DNA of 64,000 nt from assembly GCF_014084125.1 (NCBI RefSeq), contig NZ_CP048405.1:1302001-1366000 (forward strand). Reading direction: 5' to 3'. Under the pieces are notes generated by a model. It was not told where the DNA came from, did no database searches, and was given only the letters and a program-made list of their open reading frames with translations. Of the stretch, positions 19,954 through 28,309 are shown one piece after another. Position numbers and translations under genes: made by a program. The DNA comes from Streptacidiphilus sp. PB12-B1b (GTDB taxonomy: Bacteria; Actinomycetota; Actinomycetes; Streptomycetales; Streptomycetaceae). Numbering within the stretch: position 1 is the first letter of the stretch; each line of letters opens with the position of its first letter.

Positions 19954-21108
19954 TCAGCCCCGCTGCAGCGAGCGCAGCGCGCTGTGCACCAGGTCGACCG
20001 TGGCCAGCGTGGTGGAGGCGTGCGCGCACAGCCTGATCCGGTCGGCGCGGACGGTCGCGGTCACCCCGTGCCTCTCCAGCGCCGCCCCGACCAGCGCCGG
20101 ATCGGTCTTCGGCAGTGCGAAGGAGACGATCCCGGCGCGCTCGTGCTCGGCCGTCGGCGAGAGCACCGTGCCGCCGGTGCTGCGCACGGTGTCGACCAGC
20201 TCGTCGGTGCGCTGGGCGATGTGCGCGGCGATCCGGCGCATGCCGACCCGCTCGACCAGCTCCAGCGCGCGGGCCAGGCCGCCGGCCGCGACCGGGTTGG
20301 CGTTGGTGACCGAGAAGCGCTGCGCGCCCTGCGCCGGCGGGTGCTCGCGGCCGTCGAAGACGCCTGCGTCGGCGACCCCGGTCCAGCCGGTCAGCACCGG
20401 CTGCAGCCGCTCCAGGGCCGCCGCCGAGGCGTACAGGAAGCCGGTGGACCAGCCCGCCCGCAGCCACTTCTGACCGCCGGTCACCAGCAGGTCCGCGGCC
20501 GTCCAGGGCAGCTCGGTGGCGCCCATGCCCTGGATCGCGTCCACGACCAGCAGCCGGTCCGCCCCGATGACCTCGCGGATGCCGCCCAGGTCGGCGCGGA
20601 AGCCGGTGCGGTAGTCCACCGCGGACACCGACACCGCGACCGTCTCCCGGGTGAGCGCGGAACGCACCAGGTCGGGCGTGATCCGGCCGAGCCTGTCAGC
20701 GGCGAGTGGTACGGGTTGTACCCGGCCGAGCGCCGCGGCGCGACGCCACGGGTACAGGTTGGAGGGGAACTCCTGCCCCGGCACCAGCACCTCCCCGCGC
20801 GGCAGGCCGAGGGCCGCGTGGAACAGGCCGGTGCTGGTGTTGGGGAGCAGCGCGACCCGCTCCAGGTCCGCGGAGGCGGCGTTCAGGCCCAGCAGCCGGG
20901 CCGCGGCCTGACGCGCCCGCAGCTCCTGGCGCATCAGCTCGTCCACGGTCCGGGAGGTGCCGTGCGAGGACTGGGTCAGCAGACCGGTCGTGGTCTCCAC
21001 CACGTCCGCGGAGGGAGGTCCGAATCGTCCGAAGTCCAGATAACCGTCCGGTTCGATGAAATGTTCGGCATAACCGGACAGGCCACCCGGGCCCGGCAGA
21101 GCTGACAA
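19954..21108 (-). CDS. Class V aminotransferase family protein
   Basis: A 384-aa fold-type I PLP enzyme, related to cysteine desulfurases and kynureninases. The PLP lysine is K214 in LVTGGQKWLRAGWSTGF; the cofactor-binding Asp is in VVDAIQGMGATEL. The N-terminal YLDFGRFGPPSADVV is the family opening, so the start must lie upstream of it; the only candidate is a TTG at 21108, which is weakly supported. The substrate is unknown. It is convergent with the hexosaminidase gene (26-bp gap) and divergent from the DUF445 gene (47-bp gap). Confidence 0.85.
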   Translation of the reverse strand: MSALPGPGGLSGYAEHFIEPDGYLDFGRFGPPSADVVETTTGLLTQSSHGTSRTVDELMRQELRARQAAARLLGLNAASADLERVALLPNTSTGLFHAALGLPRGEVLVPGQEFPSNLYPWRRAAALGRVQPVPLAADRLGRITPDLVRSALTRETVAVSVSAVDYRTGFRADLGGIREVIGADRLLVVDAIQGMGATELPWTAADLLVTGGQKWLRAGWSTGFLYASAAALERLQPVLTGWTGVADAGVFDGREHPPAQGAQRFSVTNANPVAAGGLARALELVERVGMRRIAAHIAQRTDELVDTVRSTGGTVLSPTAEHERAGIVSFALPKTDPALVGAALERHGVTATVRADRIRLCAHASTTLATVDLVHSALRSLQRG

Positions 21109-21155
21109 GGCGGGTATCTCCCGTACGTCGATCTCGAAGAGGTAAGACTGGGAAC

Positions 21156-22451
21156 GTGGATACGCTCGAAGACAGTAAGGCCGAACGCCCGCTCGGGGTG
21201 CGCTACACGGCGTCGGACGAGGTGAAGCGGCGTGGCGTACGGCGGATGAAGGCCATCGCCACCGGCTTCCTGGTCGCGGCGACGGTGGTCTACGCCCTGG
21301 CCAGTTGGGGTGTGCACGACCGCGTCGGCGCCTGGGCCGGGTACGTCCAGGCCGCCGCCGAGGCGGGCATGGTGGGTGCGCTCGCGGACTGGTTCGCGGT
21401 GACGGCGCTGTTCCGCCGCCCGCTCGGGCTGCCCATCCCGCACACCGCGATCATCCCCACCAAGAAGGACGTCTTCGGGCGCAGCCTGGGTCAGTTCGTC
21501 GGCGAGAACTTCCTCTCCGTGGAGGTGGTCCGGGGCCGGTTGAGAGCCCTGGGCGTCGGGCGGCGGCTCGGCGAGTGGCTGTCCGCGCCCGGCAGCGCCG
21601 AGCGGGTCACCCGGGAGGCGTCGGCCGCGCTGCGCGGCGCGCTGGCGGTGCTGCGCGACGACGCCGTGCAGGCGGTCATCGGCGAGGCGGTGACCCGGCG
21701 GGCCGCCGCCCAGCCGGTGGCCCAGCCGATAGGCCGGATGCTGGACCGGATCGTCTCCGAGGGCGGGCACCGGGGCGTGGTCGACCTGTGCGTGCTGCGG
21801 GCCAACAGCTGGCTGGTGGAGCACCGGGACACGGTGATCCAGACCATCGCCGAGGAGACCCCGGGCTGGACCCCGAAGTTCATCGACCGGCAGGTCGGCG
21901 TCAAGGTCTACCGGGAGCTGCTGCGCTTCTCCGAGGAGGTCAGGGACGATCCGCAGCACGCGGCGCGGGGCGCGGTGGACAGCTTCCTGGCGGACTTCGC
22001 CAAGGAGCTGCGCACCGATCCGGAGACCATCGCCAAGGTCGAGCGCGCCAAGACCGACCTGCTGGCCCGCCCGGAGGTGCAGGACCTGATCGCGTCCGCC
22101 TGGAGCTCGGTGCGCGGCATGGTGCTGGAGGCCGCCGAGGACGAGAACAGCCAGCTGCGGGTGCGGCTGCGCGACGGCATCCGCTCCTTCGGCGCGCGGT
22201 TGGCCACCGACCCGGCGATGCAGGCCAAGGTCGACGGCTGGCTGGAGGACGCGGCGGAGTACGTGGTGGACACCTACCGGGGCGAGATCACCTCGCTGAT
22301 CTCGGAGACCGTGGCGAGCTGGGACGCGGACGAGGCCTCCCGCAAGATCGAGGCCAACGTCGGCCGCGACCTGCAGTTCATCCGGATCAACGGCACCGTG
22401 GTGGGCGCCCTGGCCGGGCTGCTCATCCACGCCGTCTCCGCGCTGTTCTGA
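21156..22451 (+). CDS. DUF445 membrane-associated protein
   Basis: A 431-aa protein from GTG 21156. It has an N-terminal transmembrane helix (AIATGFLVAATVVYALASW), the DUF445 signature ALADWFAVTALFRRPLGLPI followed by HTAIIPTKKD, a long helical middle, and a second hydrophobic helix at the C-terminus (VVGALAGLLIHAVSALF). The YjiN-like family has no established role. The two ends anchor it and the helical body is probably cytoplasmic. Confidence 0.88.
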   Translation: MDTLEDSKAERPLGVRYTASDEVKRRGVRRMKAIATGFLVAATVVYALASWGVHDRVGAWAGYVQAAAEAGMVGALADWFAVTALFRRPLGLPIPHTAIIPTKKDVFGRSLGQFVGENFLSVEVVRGRLRALGVGRRLGEWLSAPGSAERVTREASAALRGALAVLRDDAVQAVIGEAVTRRAAAQPVAQPIGRMLDRIVSEGGHRGVVDLCVLRANSWLVEHRDTVIQTIAEETPGWTPKFIDRQVGVKVYRELLRFSEEVRDDPQHAARGAVDSFLADFAKELRTDPETIAKVERAKTDLLARPEVQDLIASAWSSVRGMVLEAAEDENSQLRVRLRDGIRSFGARLATDPAMQAKVDGWLEDAAEYVVDTYRGEITSLISETVASWDADEASRKIEANVGRDLQFIRINGTVVGALAGLLIHAVSALF

Positions 22452-22532
22452 GCCGCTCCGCTCCCCTCCGGGCCGTCCGCGCCGCTGTGAGAAGCTGCCA
22501 GTTCGTCGAGCGGAACGGATGGGAGCGGGTCC

Positions 22533-23597
22533 ATGGCAGCGGTACAGCACGGAATCCAGAGCGGGGCGGGCGGCGGGATCGAGGGCTTCGTCGCCGGGCT
22601 GCCCAAGGCGGAGCTGCACGTCCACCACGTCGGCTCGGCCTCGCCGGCGGTGGTGGCCGGACTGGCGGCCCGCTACCAGGGCCGGACCTCGGTGCCGACC
22701 GATCCGCAGGCGCTGGCCGAGTACTTCGAGTTCACCGACTTCGGCCACTTCATCCAGGTCTACCTGTCGGTGGTGGACCTGATCCGGGACGCCGCCGACG
22801 TCCGCGCGCTGACGTACGGGGTGGCCGTGGACATGGCCCGGCAGAACATCCGCTACGCCGAGCTGACCGTCACCCCGTACAGCTCGGTGCGGCGCGGCAT
22901 CCCCGGCGAGGCGTTCATGGAGGCCATCGAGGACGCCCGCAAGGCGGCCGAGTCGGAGCTGGGCGTGGTGCTGCGCTGGTGCTTCGACATCCCCGGCGAG
23001 GCCGGGCTGGAGTCCGCCGAGATCACCGAGCGCTTGGCGCTGGATCTGCGCCCGGAGGGGCTGGTCAGCTTCGGCCTGGGCGGTCCGGAGGCGGGCGTGC
23101 CGCGCCCGCAGTTCCAGCCGTACTTCGACCGGGCGCGCGCCGCGGGCCTGCACAGCGTCCCGCACGCGGGCGAGGCCACCGGCCCGCAGACGGTCTGGGA
23201 CGCGCTGCAGGTCCTGGGCGCCGAGCGCATCGGCCACGGCACCACCTCGGTCCGCGACCCGCGGCTGGTGGACTACCTGGGCGAGCACCGCATTCCGCTG
23301 GAGGTCTGCCCCACCTCCAACATCGCCACCCGGGTGGTCGAGCGGATGGAGGAGCACCCGATCCGGCAGATGGTGGACGCCGGGCTGTACGTCACGGTCA
23401 ACAGCGACGACCCGCCGATGTTCGGCACCGACCTGAACCACGAGTACACGGTCGCCGCCGGGCTGCTCGGCCTGGACGAGGCCGGGATCGCCGAGCTGGC
23501 GCGGCAGGGCGTGCGGGCGTCCTTCCTGGACGACGCCGGCAAGGCCGCGATCATCGCCGAGATCGACGCGTACCTGAAGGGGTGGCAGGCGCTCTGA
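22533..23597 (+). CDS. Adenosine deaminase family enzyme (possibly aminodeoxyfutalosine deaminase)
   Basis: A 354-aa zinc hydrolase. Metal ligands are H29 and H31 in AELHVHHVGSAS; the catalytic His-Glu is in SVPHAGEATGP, another His in IGHGT, and the metal Asp in VNSDDPPMFGT. The HVHHVGS signature differs from the HxHLxGx of true adenosine deaminases and is shared by a Streptomyces subgroup. Some members of the deaminase family in actinomycetes act on 6-amino-6-deoxyfutalosine in menaquinone synthesis, so that is an alternative substrate. No menaquinone genes are adjacent. ATG 22533 follows GGGAGCGG. Confidence 0.88.
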   Translation: MAAVQHGIQSGAGGGIEGFVAGLPKAELHVHHVGSASPAVVAGLAARYQGRTSVPTDPQALAEYFEFTDFGHFIQVYLSVVDLIRDAADVRALTYGVAVDMARQNIRYAELTVTPYSSVRRGIPGEAFMEAIEDARKAAESELGVVLRWCFDIPGEAGLESAEITERLALDLRPEGLVSFGLGGPEAGVPRPQFQPYFDRARAAGLHSVPHAGEATGPQTVWDALQVLGAERIGHGTTSVRDPRLVDYLGEHRIPLEVCPTSNIATRVVERMEEHPIRQMVDAGLYVTVNSDDPPMFGTDLNHEYTVAAGLLGLDEAGIAELARQGVRASFLDDAGKAAIIAEIDAYLKGWQAL

Positions 23598-23649
23598 GCC
23601 GGCCGCTCCCGGGGCGGCGGGGGTGGACAGCTCCGGCCAGGTGTCCGGT

Positions 23650-23667
23650 AAGTTGTATGGACAACTT
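23650..23667. promoter_or_regulatory. 18-bp perfect palindrome, GntR-type operator
   Basis: AAGTTGTATGGACAACTT: 7-bp arms around ATGG. The shape TTGT(N4)ACAA is that of GntR/HutC-family operators. It is 41 bp before the oxidoreductase ATG, where a repressor would act. No GntR gene is adjacent. Confidence 0.65.
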
Positions 23668-23708
23668 GTTGGAGCTGTTCATGCCCGATTCACCGGAGGT
23701 CGTCCGTC

Positions 23709-24857
23709 ATGTCATCCAGAAGCTCCATGGTCGACCCCGTGAGAGTCATCGTCGTAGGAGCAGGCGCGCTCGGGACCATGCACGCATGGCATCTGGTCGA
23801 GCGCGGACATGAGGTCGTCCATCTGGAGCGCGAACCGCAGGCGCGGGGCGCGTCTGTGCGCAACTTCGGGCTGGTGTGGGTCGGCGGCCGGGCCGAGGGG
23901 CCCGAGCTGGCGACCGCGCTGCGCGCCCGGGAGCTGTGGGGCGCGATAGCCGAGCAGGTCCCCGAGGTCGGCTTCCGGGCCGACGGCTCGCTGACCGTGG
24001 TCCGCACCGAGGCGGAGTACGCGGTCGCCGCCGAGGCCGCCGCCCGGCCCGACGCCGGGGTGCGCGGCTGGGAGCTGCTGGACGCCGACGCCGTGCGCAA
24101 GCACAACCCCGCGCTCCGCGGCGAGCTGCTCGGCGGCCTGTGGTGCGCCCAGGACGCCCAGGTCGAGCCGCGGGTGACGCAGCGTGCGCTGCAGGACCGG
24201 CTCGCCGCCTCCGGCCGGTACACCTTCCTCGGCGGCCGGGAGGTCCGCGAGGTCGTCGGCCGCGGCGTCCGCGACGACCGGGGCGAGCTGCACAGCGGCG
24301 ACGCCGTGGTCCTGTGCACCGGCGCCTGGCTGGGCGGCCTGGTCCGGGAGCTGGCGCCGGAGCTGCCGGTGCGCCGGGTGCGGCTGCAGATGATGCAGAC
24401 CGAGCCGCTCGGCGAGCAGCTGACCACCTCGGTGGCGGACGGCGACAGCTTCCGCTACTACCCGGCCTACGCCGGCCCGGCCCTGGAGGCGCTCAACAGC
24501 GCCCAGCCGCAGCACCCGGTCGCCGCCGGGCACCGGATGCAGCTGCTGCTGGTCCAGCGCGCCGACGGCTCGCTGACCATCGGCGACACCCACGAGTACG
24601 ACCAGCCGTTCGGCTTCGACGTGGTCGAGGAGCCGTACACGTACCTGGCCGGCGTGGCCGAGCACCTGCTGGGCCGCCCGCTGCCGCCCGTGCGCCGCCG
24701 CTGGGCCGGGGTGTACGCGCAGTGCGTGGACACCGCCGAGGTGGTCCACCGCCAGCAGGTGCGCGACGGCGTCTGGCTGGTGACCGGCCCCGGGGGCCGC
24801 GGAATGACCTGTTCGCCCGCGATCGGCGAGGCGACCGTGACGGAGATGGGACTGTGA
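23709..24857 (+). CDS. FAD-dependent amine oxidoreductase (DAO family, phosphonate-associated type)
   Basis: A 382-aa flavoenzyme; ATG 23709 follows GGAGG. The dinucleotide-binding fold is VIVVGAGALGTMHAWHLVERG (about 12-32), with the ribose-binding acid in VVHLERE and the FAD segment WLVTGPGGRGMTCSPAIGE near the C-terminus. It belongs to the DAO-like group regularly paired with PhnX-like hydrolases; here that gene overlaps it by one base (TGATG). A role in oxidising an aminophosphonate or N-methyl aminophosphonate to an aldehyde for the hydrolase is inferred from family pairing, not shown. Confidence 0.87.
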   Translation: MSSRSSMVDPVRVIVVGAGALGTMHAWHLVERGHEVVHLEREPQARGASVRNFGLVWVGGRAEGPELATALRARELWGAIAEQVPEVGFRADGSLTVVRTEAEYAVAAEAAARPDAGVRGWELLDADAVRKHNPALRGELLGGLWCAQDAQVEPRVTQRALQDRLAASGRYTFLGGREVREVVGRGVRDDRGELHSGDAVVLCTGAWLGGLVRELAPELPVRRVRLQMMQTEPLGEQLTTSVADGDSFRYYPAYAGPALEALNSAQPQHPVAAGHRMQLLLVQRADGSLTIGDTHEYDQPFGFDVVEEPYTYLAGVAEHLLGRPLPPVRRRWAGVYAQCVDTAEVVHRQQVRDGVWLVTGPGGRGMTCSPAIGEATVTEMGL

Positions 24858-25570
24858 TGGCTGATCAGACTGCTGCCGGGCGCGAGACCGGGCCGCGTAC
24901 CCGGCTGGTCGTGCTGGACATGGCGGGCACCACCGTGGCCGACGACGGCCTGGTGGAGCAGGCGTTCGACGCCGCCGCGGCCGAACTGGGCGTGGTCCAC
25001 GGCACCGACGAGCACGCGCGGATGGTCCAGCACGTCCGGGACACCATGGGCGAGAGCAAGATCAGCGTCTTCCGTGCGCTGTTCGGCGACGAGGCCAAGG
25101 CCCAGCAGGGCAACCGCGCCTTCGAGGCCGCCTACGACCGGCTGGTCGACCAGGGCCACTGCGCCGCGCTGCCCGGCGCCGAGAAGGCCGTCCGCGAACT
25201 GCGCGGAGCGGGCCTGACGGTCGTGCTCACCACCGGCTTCTCCGGCCCCACCCAGCAGCGCATCCTCACCGCGCTCGGCTGGGAGTCCCTCGCCGACCTG
25301 GTGCTCTGCCCGGCCGACGCGGGCGGCCGCGGCCGCCCCTACCCGGACCTCGCCCTGGCGGCGCTGCTGCGCACCGGCGCGGCCGACGACGTCCGGGAGC
25401 TGGCCGTGGTCGGCGACACCGGCTACGACATGCTCTGCGGCGCGCGCTCCGGCGCGGGCGTGGTCGCGGGCGTGCTCACCGGGGCGCACGACGCCGAGCG
25501 GCTGCGCGCGGGCGGGGCCACCCACGTCCTCGCCTCGGTCGCGGAGCTGCCGCAGCTGCTGCTGGGCTAG
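24857..25570 (+). CDS. PhnX-like HAD hydrolase (phosphonatase-like)
   Basis: A 237-aa HAD hydrolase. The nucleophile is D21 in VVLDMAGTTVADDG, which has the AGTT of phosphonoacetaldehyde hydrolases. In the cap domain K68 in MGESKISVFRALFG is placed like the Schiff-base lysine of PhnX (K53 in B. cereus), so C-P bond cleavage is chemically plausible. Further motifs are TTGFSG (Thr of motif II) and VVGDTGYDM (metal Asp). ATG overlaps the oxidoreductase stop, so the two are co-translated and probably act in sequence. Confidence 0.88.
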   Translation: MADQTAAGRETGPRTRLVVLDMAGTTVADDGLVEQAFDAAAAELGVVHGTDEHARMVQHVRDTMGESKISVFRALFGDEAKAQQGNRAFEAAYDRLVDQGHCAALPGAEKAVRELRGAGLTVVLTTGFSGPTQQRILTALGWESLADLVLCPADAGGRGRPYPDLALAALLRTGAADDVRELAVVGDTGYDMLCGARSGAGVVAGVLTGAHDAERLRAGGATHVLASVAELPQLLLG

Positions 25571-25584
25571 GCCCCGCGGCCCCT

Positions 25585-25621
25585 GTCGTGTGCCGTCCCG
25601 GCAGGCGGGACGGCACACGAC
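25585..25621. terminator. Very stable hairpin after the phosphonatase-like gene
   Basis: GTCGTGTGCCGTCCCG (25585-25600) pairs perfectly with CGGGACGGCACACGAC (25606-25621) around GCAGG, and pairing extends four more positions outward. It closes the two-gene operon. Confidence 0.8.
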
Positions 25622-25690
25622 GGGGGCCCGGCGCACCAGTAGGCTGAGGTCGTCGGGGCAGCCCAACCCACTGATTGAGGAGATGCCGAC

Positions 25691-26470
25691 GTGGCGGAAC
25701 GCAAGCCGGTCGAGTCGTGGCTGACGGACATGGACGGCGTCCTCGTCCATGAGGGGACGATCATCCCCGGCGCGGACGAGTTCATCTCGCGGCTGCGCCA
25801 GTCCGGCAAGCCCTTCCTGGTGCTGACCAACAACTCCATCTACACCCCGCGCGATCTGCACGCCCGGCTGGCCGGCATGGGCCTGGACGTCCCCGAGGAG
25901 TGCATCTGGACCTCGGCGCTGGCCACCGCGAAGTTCCTGCACGGCCAGCGCCCGGCCGGCACCGCGTACGTCATCGGCGAGGCGGGCCTGACCACCGCGC
26001 TGCACGCGATCGGCTACGTCCTCACCGACAGCCGCCCCGACTACGTCGTGCTGGGGGAGACCCGCACCTACAGCTTCGAGGCGCTGACCAAGGCGATCCG
26101 GCTGATCAACGACGGCGCCCGGTTCATCTGCACCAACCCCGACGAGACCGGCCCCTCCACCGAGGGCGTGCTCCCGGCGACCGGCTCGGTCGCGGCGCTG
26201 ATCACCAAGGCCACCGGGGTGGAGCCGTACTTCGTCGGCAAGCCCAACCCGCTGATGATGCGCGAGGCGCTGAACACGCTGAACGCGCACTCGGAGACCA
26301 CGGCCATGATCGGCGACCGGATGGACACCGACATCAAGTCGGGCATGGAGGCCGGTCTGGAGACGGTGCTGGTGCTCACCGGCCTGACCCAGCAGACCGA
26401 GGTGGAGCGCTTCCCGTACCGCCCCTCCCGGGTGGTGAAGTCGGTCGCCGACCTGATCGAGGAGATCTGA
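25691..26470 (+). CDS. NagD-like HAD-IIA phosphatase
   Basis: A 259-aa HAD phosphatase; GTG 25691 follows GAGGAG. Motif I is [13 protein letters not shown] (D13 nucleophile, D15 acid), motif II is [12 protein letters not shown], and the C-terminal motifs are GKPNPLMM and [17 protein letters not shown]. The C2-type cap and length fit NagD, which dephosphorylates ribonucleoside monophosphates and similar small phosphates. NagD is linked to GlcNAc genes in E. coli; no such link is visible here. Confidence 0.92.
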   Translation: MAERKPVESWLTDMDGVLVHEGTIIPGADEFISRLRQSGKPFLVLTNNSIYTPRDLHARLAGMGLDVPEECIWTSALATAKFLHGQRPAGTAYVIGEAGLTTALHAIGYVLTDSRPDYVVLGETRTYSFEALTKAIRLINDGARFICTNPDETGPSTEGVLPATGSVAALITKATGVEPYFVGKPNPLMMREALNTLNAHSETTAMIGDRMDTDIKSGMEAGLETVLVLTGLTQQTEVERFPYRPSRVVKSVADLIEEI

Positions 26471-26525
26471 GCGCGCCCCCGGCCGCCTGCCGCCCCCATC
26501 CGCCTGCTGCGCTCTCTCCGTCTGC

Positions 26526-26555
26526 GGCCCCGTCCTCGTGTTCGAGGGCGGGGCC
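26526..26555. terminator. Hairpin after the NagD-like gene
   Basis: GGCCCCGTCCTCG (26526-26538) pairs with CGAGGGCGGGGCC (26543-26555) with one T-G wobble and a TGTT loop. Confidence 0.7.
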
Positions 26556-26706
26556 GTTCGGATGACGGGCTCACCCGGTCGGCCCTGACGGAACGTCACC
26601 CGGTGTATGTCGTCCCGGCAAAAGCTGGTATCTCGTCATATTTTGGGCTCCGAGGGCGAGCGGGCCGAGACCCACCTCGGCGAGCCCGGACCGAGAGGAG
26701 CCCCGC

Positions 26707-27546
26707 GTGTCCAGCAGGACCGACGAGCAGGCCGAACGATCGCGCGACCGGAGCGGCAGGCGCCCTCCGGGGCCCGGCACCGGAGCCCGGGCGGCGTTCA
26801 CCGCCGCGGCGGTGGCGGCGGTGCTGGCGGCGGGCGGCGCCCCCGCCTTCGCCGCCGCGACCGGCCCGGACGCCCCCGCGCCGCAGCCGGCCGCCCACCC
26901 CGCCGCGCGTACGGCCGCCCTCCCCGGCGGCGGCCACACCGTCACCACCCTGGTGACCGCAGGCGGCCCCGCCGCCGCTCCCGCCCCCGGCGCGGGTGCC
27001 GCCGCTGGCACGGGCGCCGACGCCGTCGCCCTGCCCGGGGCCGGGCCGGTGGTGGACGTGATCATGGTCGCCCCGGCGACCACCCGCCCCGGCGGCACCG
27101 TGGACCTGCGGACCTTCGCCGACTGCGGCGGCGGCGCGGGCACCGTCATCTCGGCCGCGCTGGCCGCCCCCGCCCCGCTCGCCATGGCCGCCGACGGCGG
27201 CCTGTTCGCCCAGGGCGCCGTCGCCCGGGGCGCCCAGCCGGGCGACTACGCCGTGCTGGAGACCTGCCGCGGCAGGACGGTCGCTGCCGGCACGATGACC
27301 GTCCGCGCCCTCGGCGCCCCGGCGGCCGGTGGCGGCTGGGGCGCCACCCGGCTGGCCGGCTCCGGGCTGGGCCCGTCCGGCCTGGCCGCCGGGCTCGGCT
27401 CCGCCTTCGGCCTGGACGACGCCCGGCCCACCGGCGAGCTGCCCTCCCGCGCCGAGCAGTACGCCTCGCTCGGCTTGATCGGTGCGGCCGTCGCCGCCGC
27501 CGTCCTCTTCACCTGCCAGCGCCGACGCGCCCTCCGCCGTGGCTGA
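26707..27546 (+). CDS. Exported Ala/Pro-rich membrane-anchored protein preceding the sortase
   Basis: A 279-aa protein; GTG 26707 follows GAGAGGAG. The N-terminus is basic, then a signal/anchor segment (AAFTAAAVAAVLAAGGAPAFAA). The middle is an Ala/Pro/Gly-rich extracellular region with a small beta-domain (VVDVIMVAPATTRPGGTVDLRTFADCGGG) and two cysteines that could form a disulfide (ADCGG and ETCRG). A C-terminal helix (YASLGLIGAAVAAAVLFTC) is followed by QRRRALRR. It has no LAXTG-type sorting motif. The sortase gene overlaps its end by 8 bp, so the two are translationally coupled; function unknown. Confidence 0.75.
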   Translation: MSSRTDEQAERSRDRSGRRPPGPGTGARAAFTAAAVAAVLAAGGAPAFAAATGPDAPAPQPAAHPAARTAALPGGGHTVTTLVTAGGPAAAPAPGAGAAAGTGADAVALPGAGPVVDVIMVAPATTRPGGTVDLRTFADCGGGAGTVISAALAAPAPLAMAADGGLFAQGAVARGAQPGDYAVLETCRGRTVAAGTMTVRALGAPAAGGGWGATRLAGSGLGPSGLAAGLGSAFGLDDARPTGELPSRAEQYASLGLIGAAVAAAVLFTCQRRRALRRG

Positions 27547-28237
27547 GCTGCGGCTGCCGGGACGCTCGGTGCGCCGCACCGTCGGGCTGGCGACCGGGAC
27601 GCTCTCCGGCTGCCTGTGCGCCGTCGCCTTCGCGGGGGCGGCGCTCGGGCTCGCCCACGCGGACCGGGGGCTCGCGGCGGCGGGCCCGCAGTCCGCCGCC
27701 GCGTCCACCGCCTCCACCTCGGACGACGCGCTGCACCGCACGCCCGGCCGGGCCGCCCGGACCGTGCACCGGCCGCTGGACAGGTCCACCCCGATCCAGT
27801 TCTCCATCCCCTCCGTCGGCCTGACCGCGCCGCTGCTCGGCCTCGGCATGGACAGCAAGGGGTCGCCCGAGCTGCCGCCGTTCTCGCAGCCCAGGACCGC
27901 CGGCTGGCTGCGCGACTCGGTCACCCCGGGCGAGGCCGGCACCGCCGTCCTGGTCGGCCACGTCGACACCCGCACCGGCCCGGCGGTGATGTGGAACCTG
28001 TCGGCGGTCCGGCCCGGCGCGCAGGTCGAGGTGGTCCGGCTGGACGGCACCACCGCGGTGTTCACCGTGGACCGGCTGAAGACGTACGCAAAGACCGGCT
28101 TCCCGGCCGCCCTGGTCTACGGCCCCAGCCCCGACGCCGAGCTGCGGATCATCACCTGCGGCGGCGGCTACGACCGCGCCCGCCAGGAGTACACCGGCAA
28201 CGTGGTCCTCTTCGCCCACCTCAGCGGCGTGCGCTGA
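27539..28237 (+). CDS. Class F sortase
   Basis: A 232-aa membrane-anchored transpeptidase. GTG 27539 overlaps the previous gene's end. One N-terminal transmembrane helix (about 14-40), an extracellular spacer, then the sortase barrel (85-230). Catalytic residues are H141 in VGHVDTRTGP, C207 in IITCGGGYD and an Arg at 213 or 215 in DRARQEY. The class F assignment rests on the short C-terminal barrel and on actinomycete distribution. No LPXTG-like substrate is encoded next to it, apart from the co-translated exported protein. Confidence 0.92.
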   Translation: MAELRLPGRSVRRTVGLATGTLSGCLCAVAFAGAALGLAHADRGLAAAGPQSAAASTASTSDDALHRTPGRAARTVHRPLDRSTPIQFSIPSVGLTAPLLGLGMDSKGSPELPPFSQPRTAGWLRDSVTPGEAGTAVLVGHVDTRTGPAVMWNLSAVRPGAQVEVVRLDGTTAVFTVDRLKTYAKTGFPAALVYGPSPDAELRIITCGGGYDRARQEYTGNVVLFAHLSGVR

Positions 28238-28251
28238 GGCCGACCCCGGCG

Positions 28252-28272
28252 GCTGCGTACCATGTACGCAGC
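28252..28272. promoter_or_regulatory. Perfect palindrome, probable TetR autoregulatory operator
   Basis: GCTGCGTAC (28252-28260) and GTACGCAGC (28264-28272) flank CAT. The site is 38 bp before the preferred GTG of the TetR gene. It contains an in-frame ATG (28262) that is therefore unlikely to be a start codon. Confidence 0.7.
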
Positions 28273-28309
28273 TCCCGGGGCGGGAGCGCGGCCTGCGAGA
28301 GAGGTGCCC

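Noticed and set aside
28262..28309. Upstream ATG start for the TetR gene
   Set aside because: It lies inside a perfect palindrome that looks like the operator and has no ribosome site; GTG 28310 has one.
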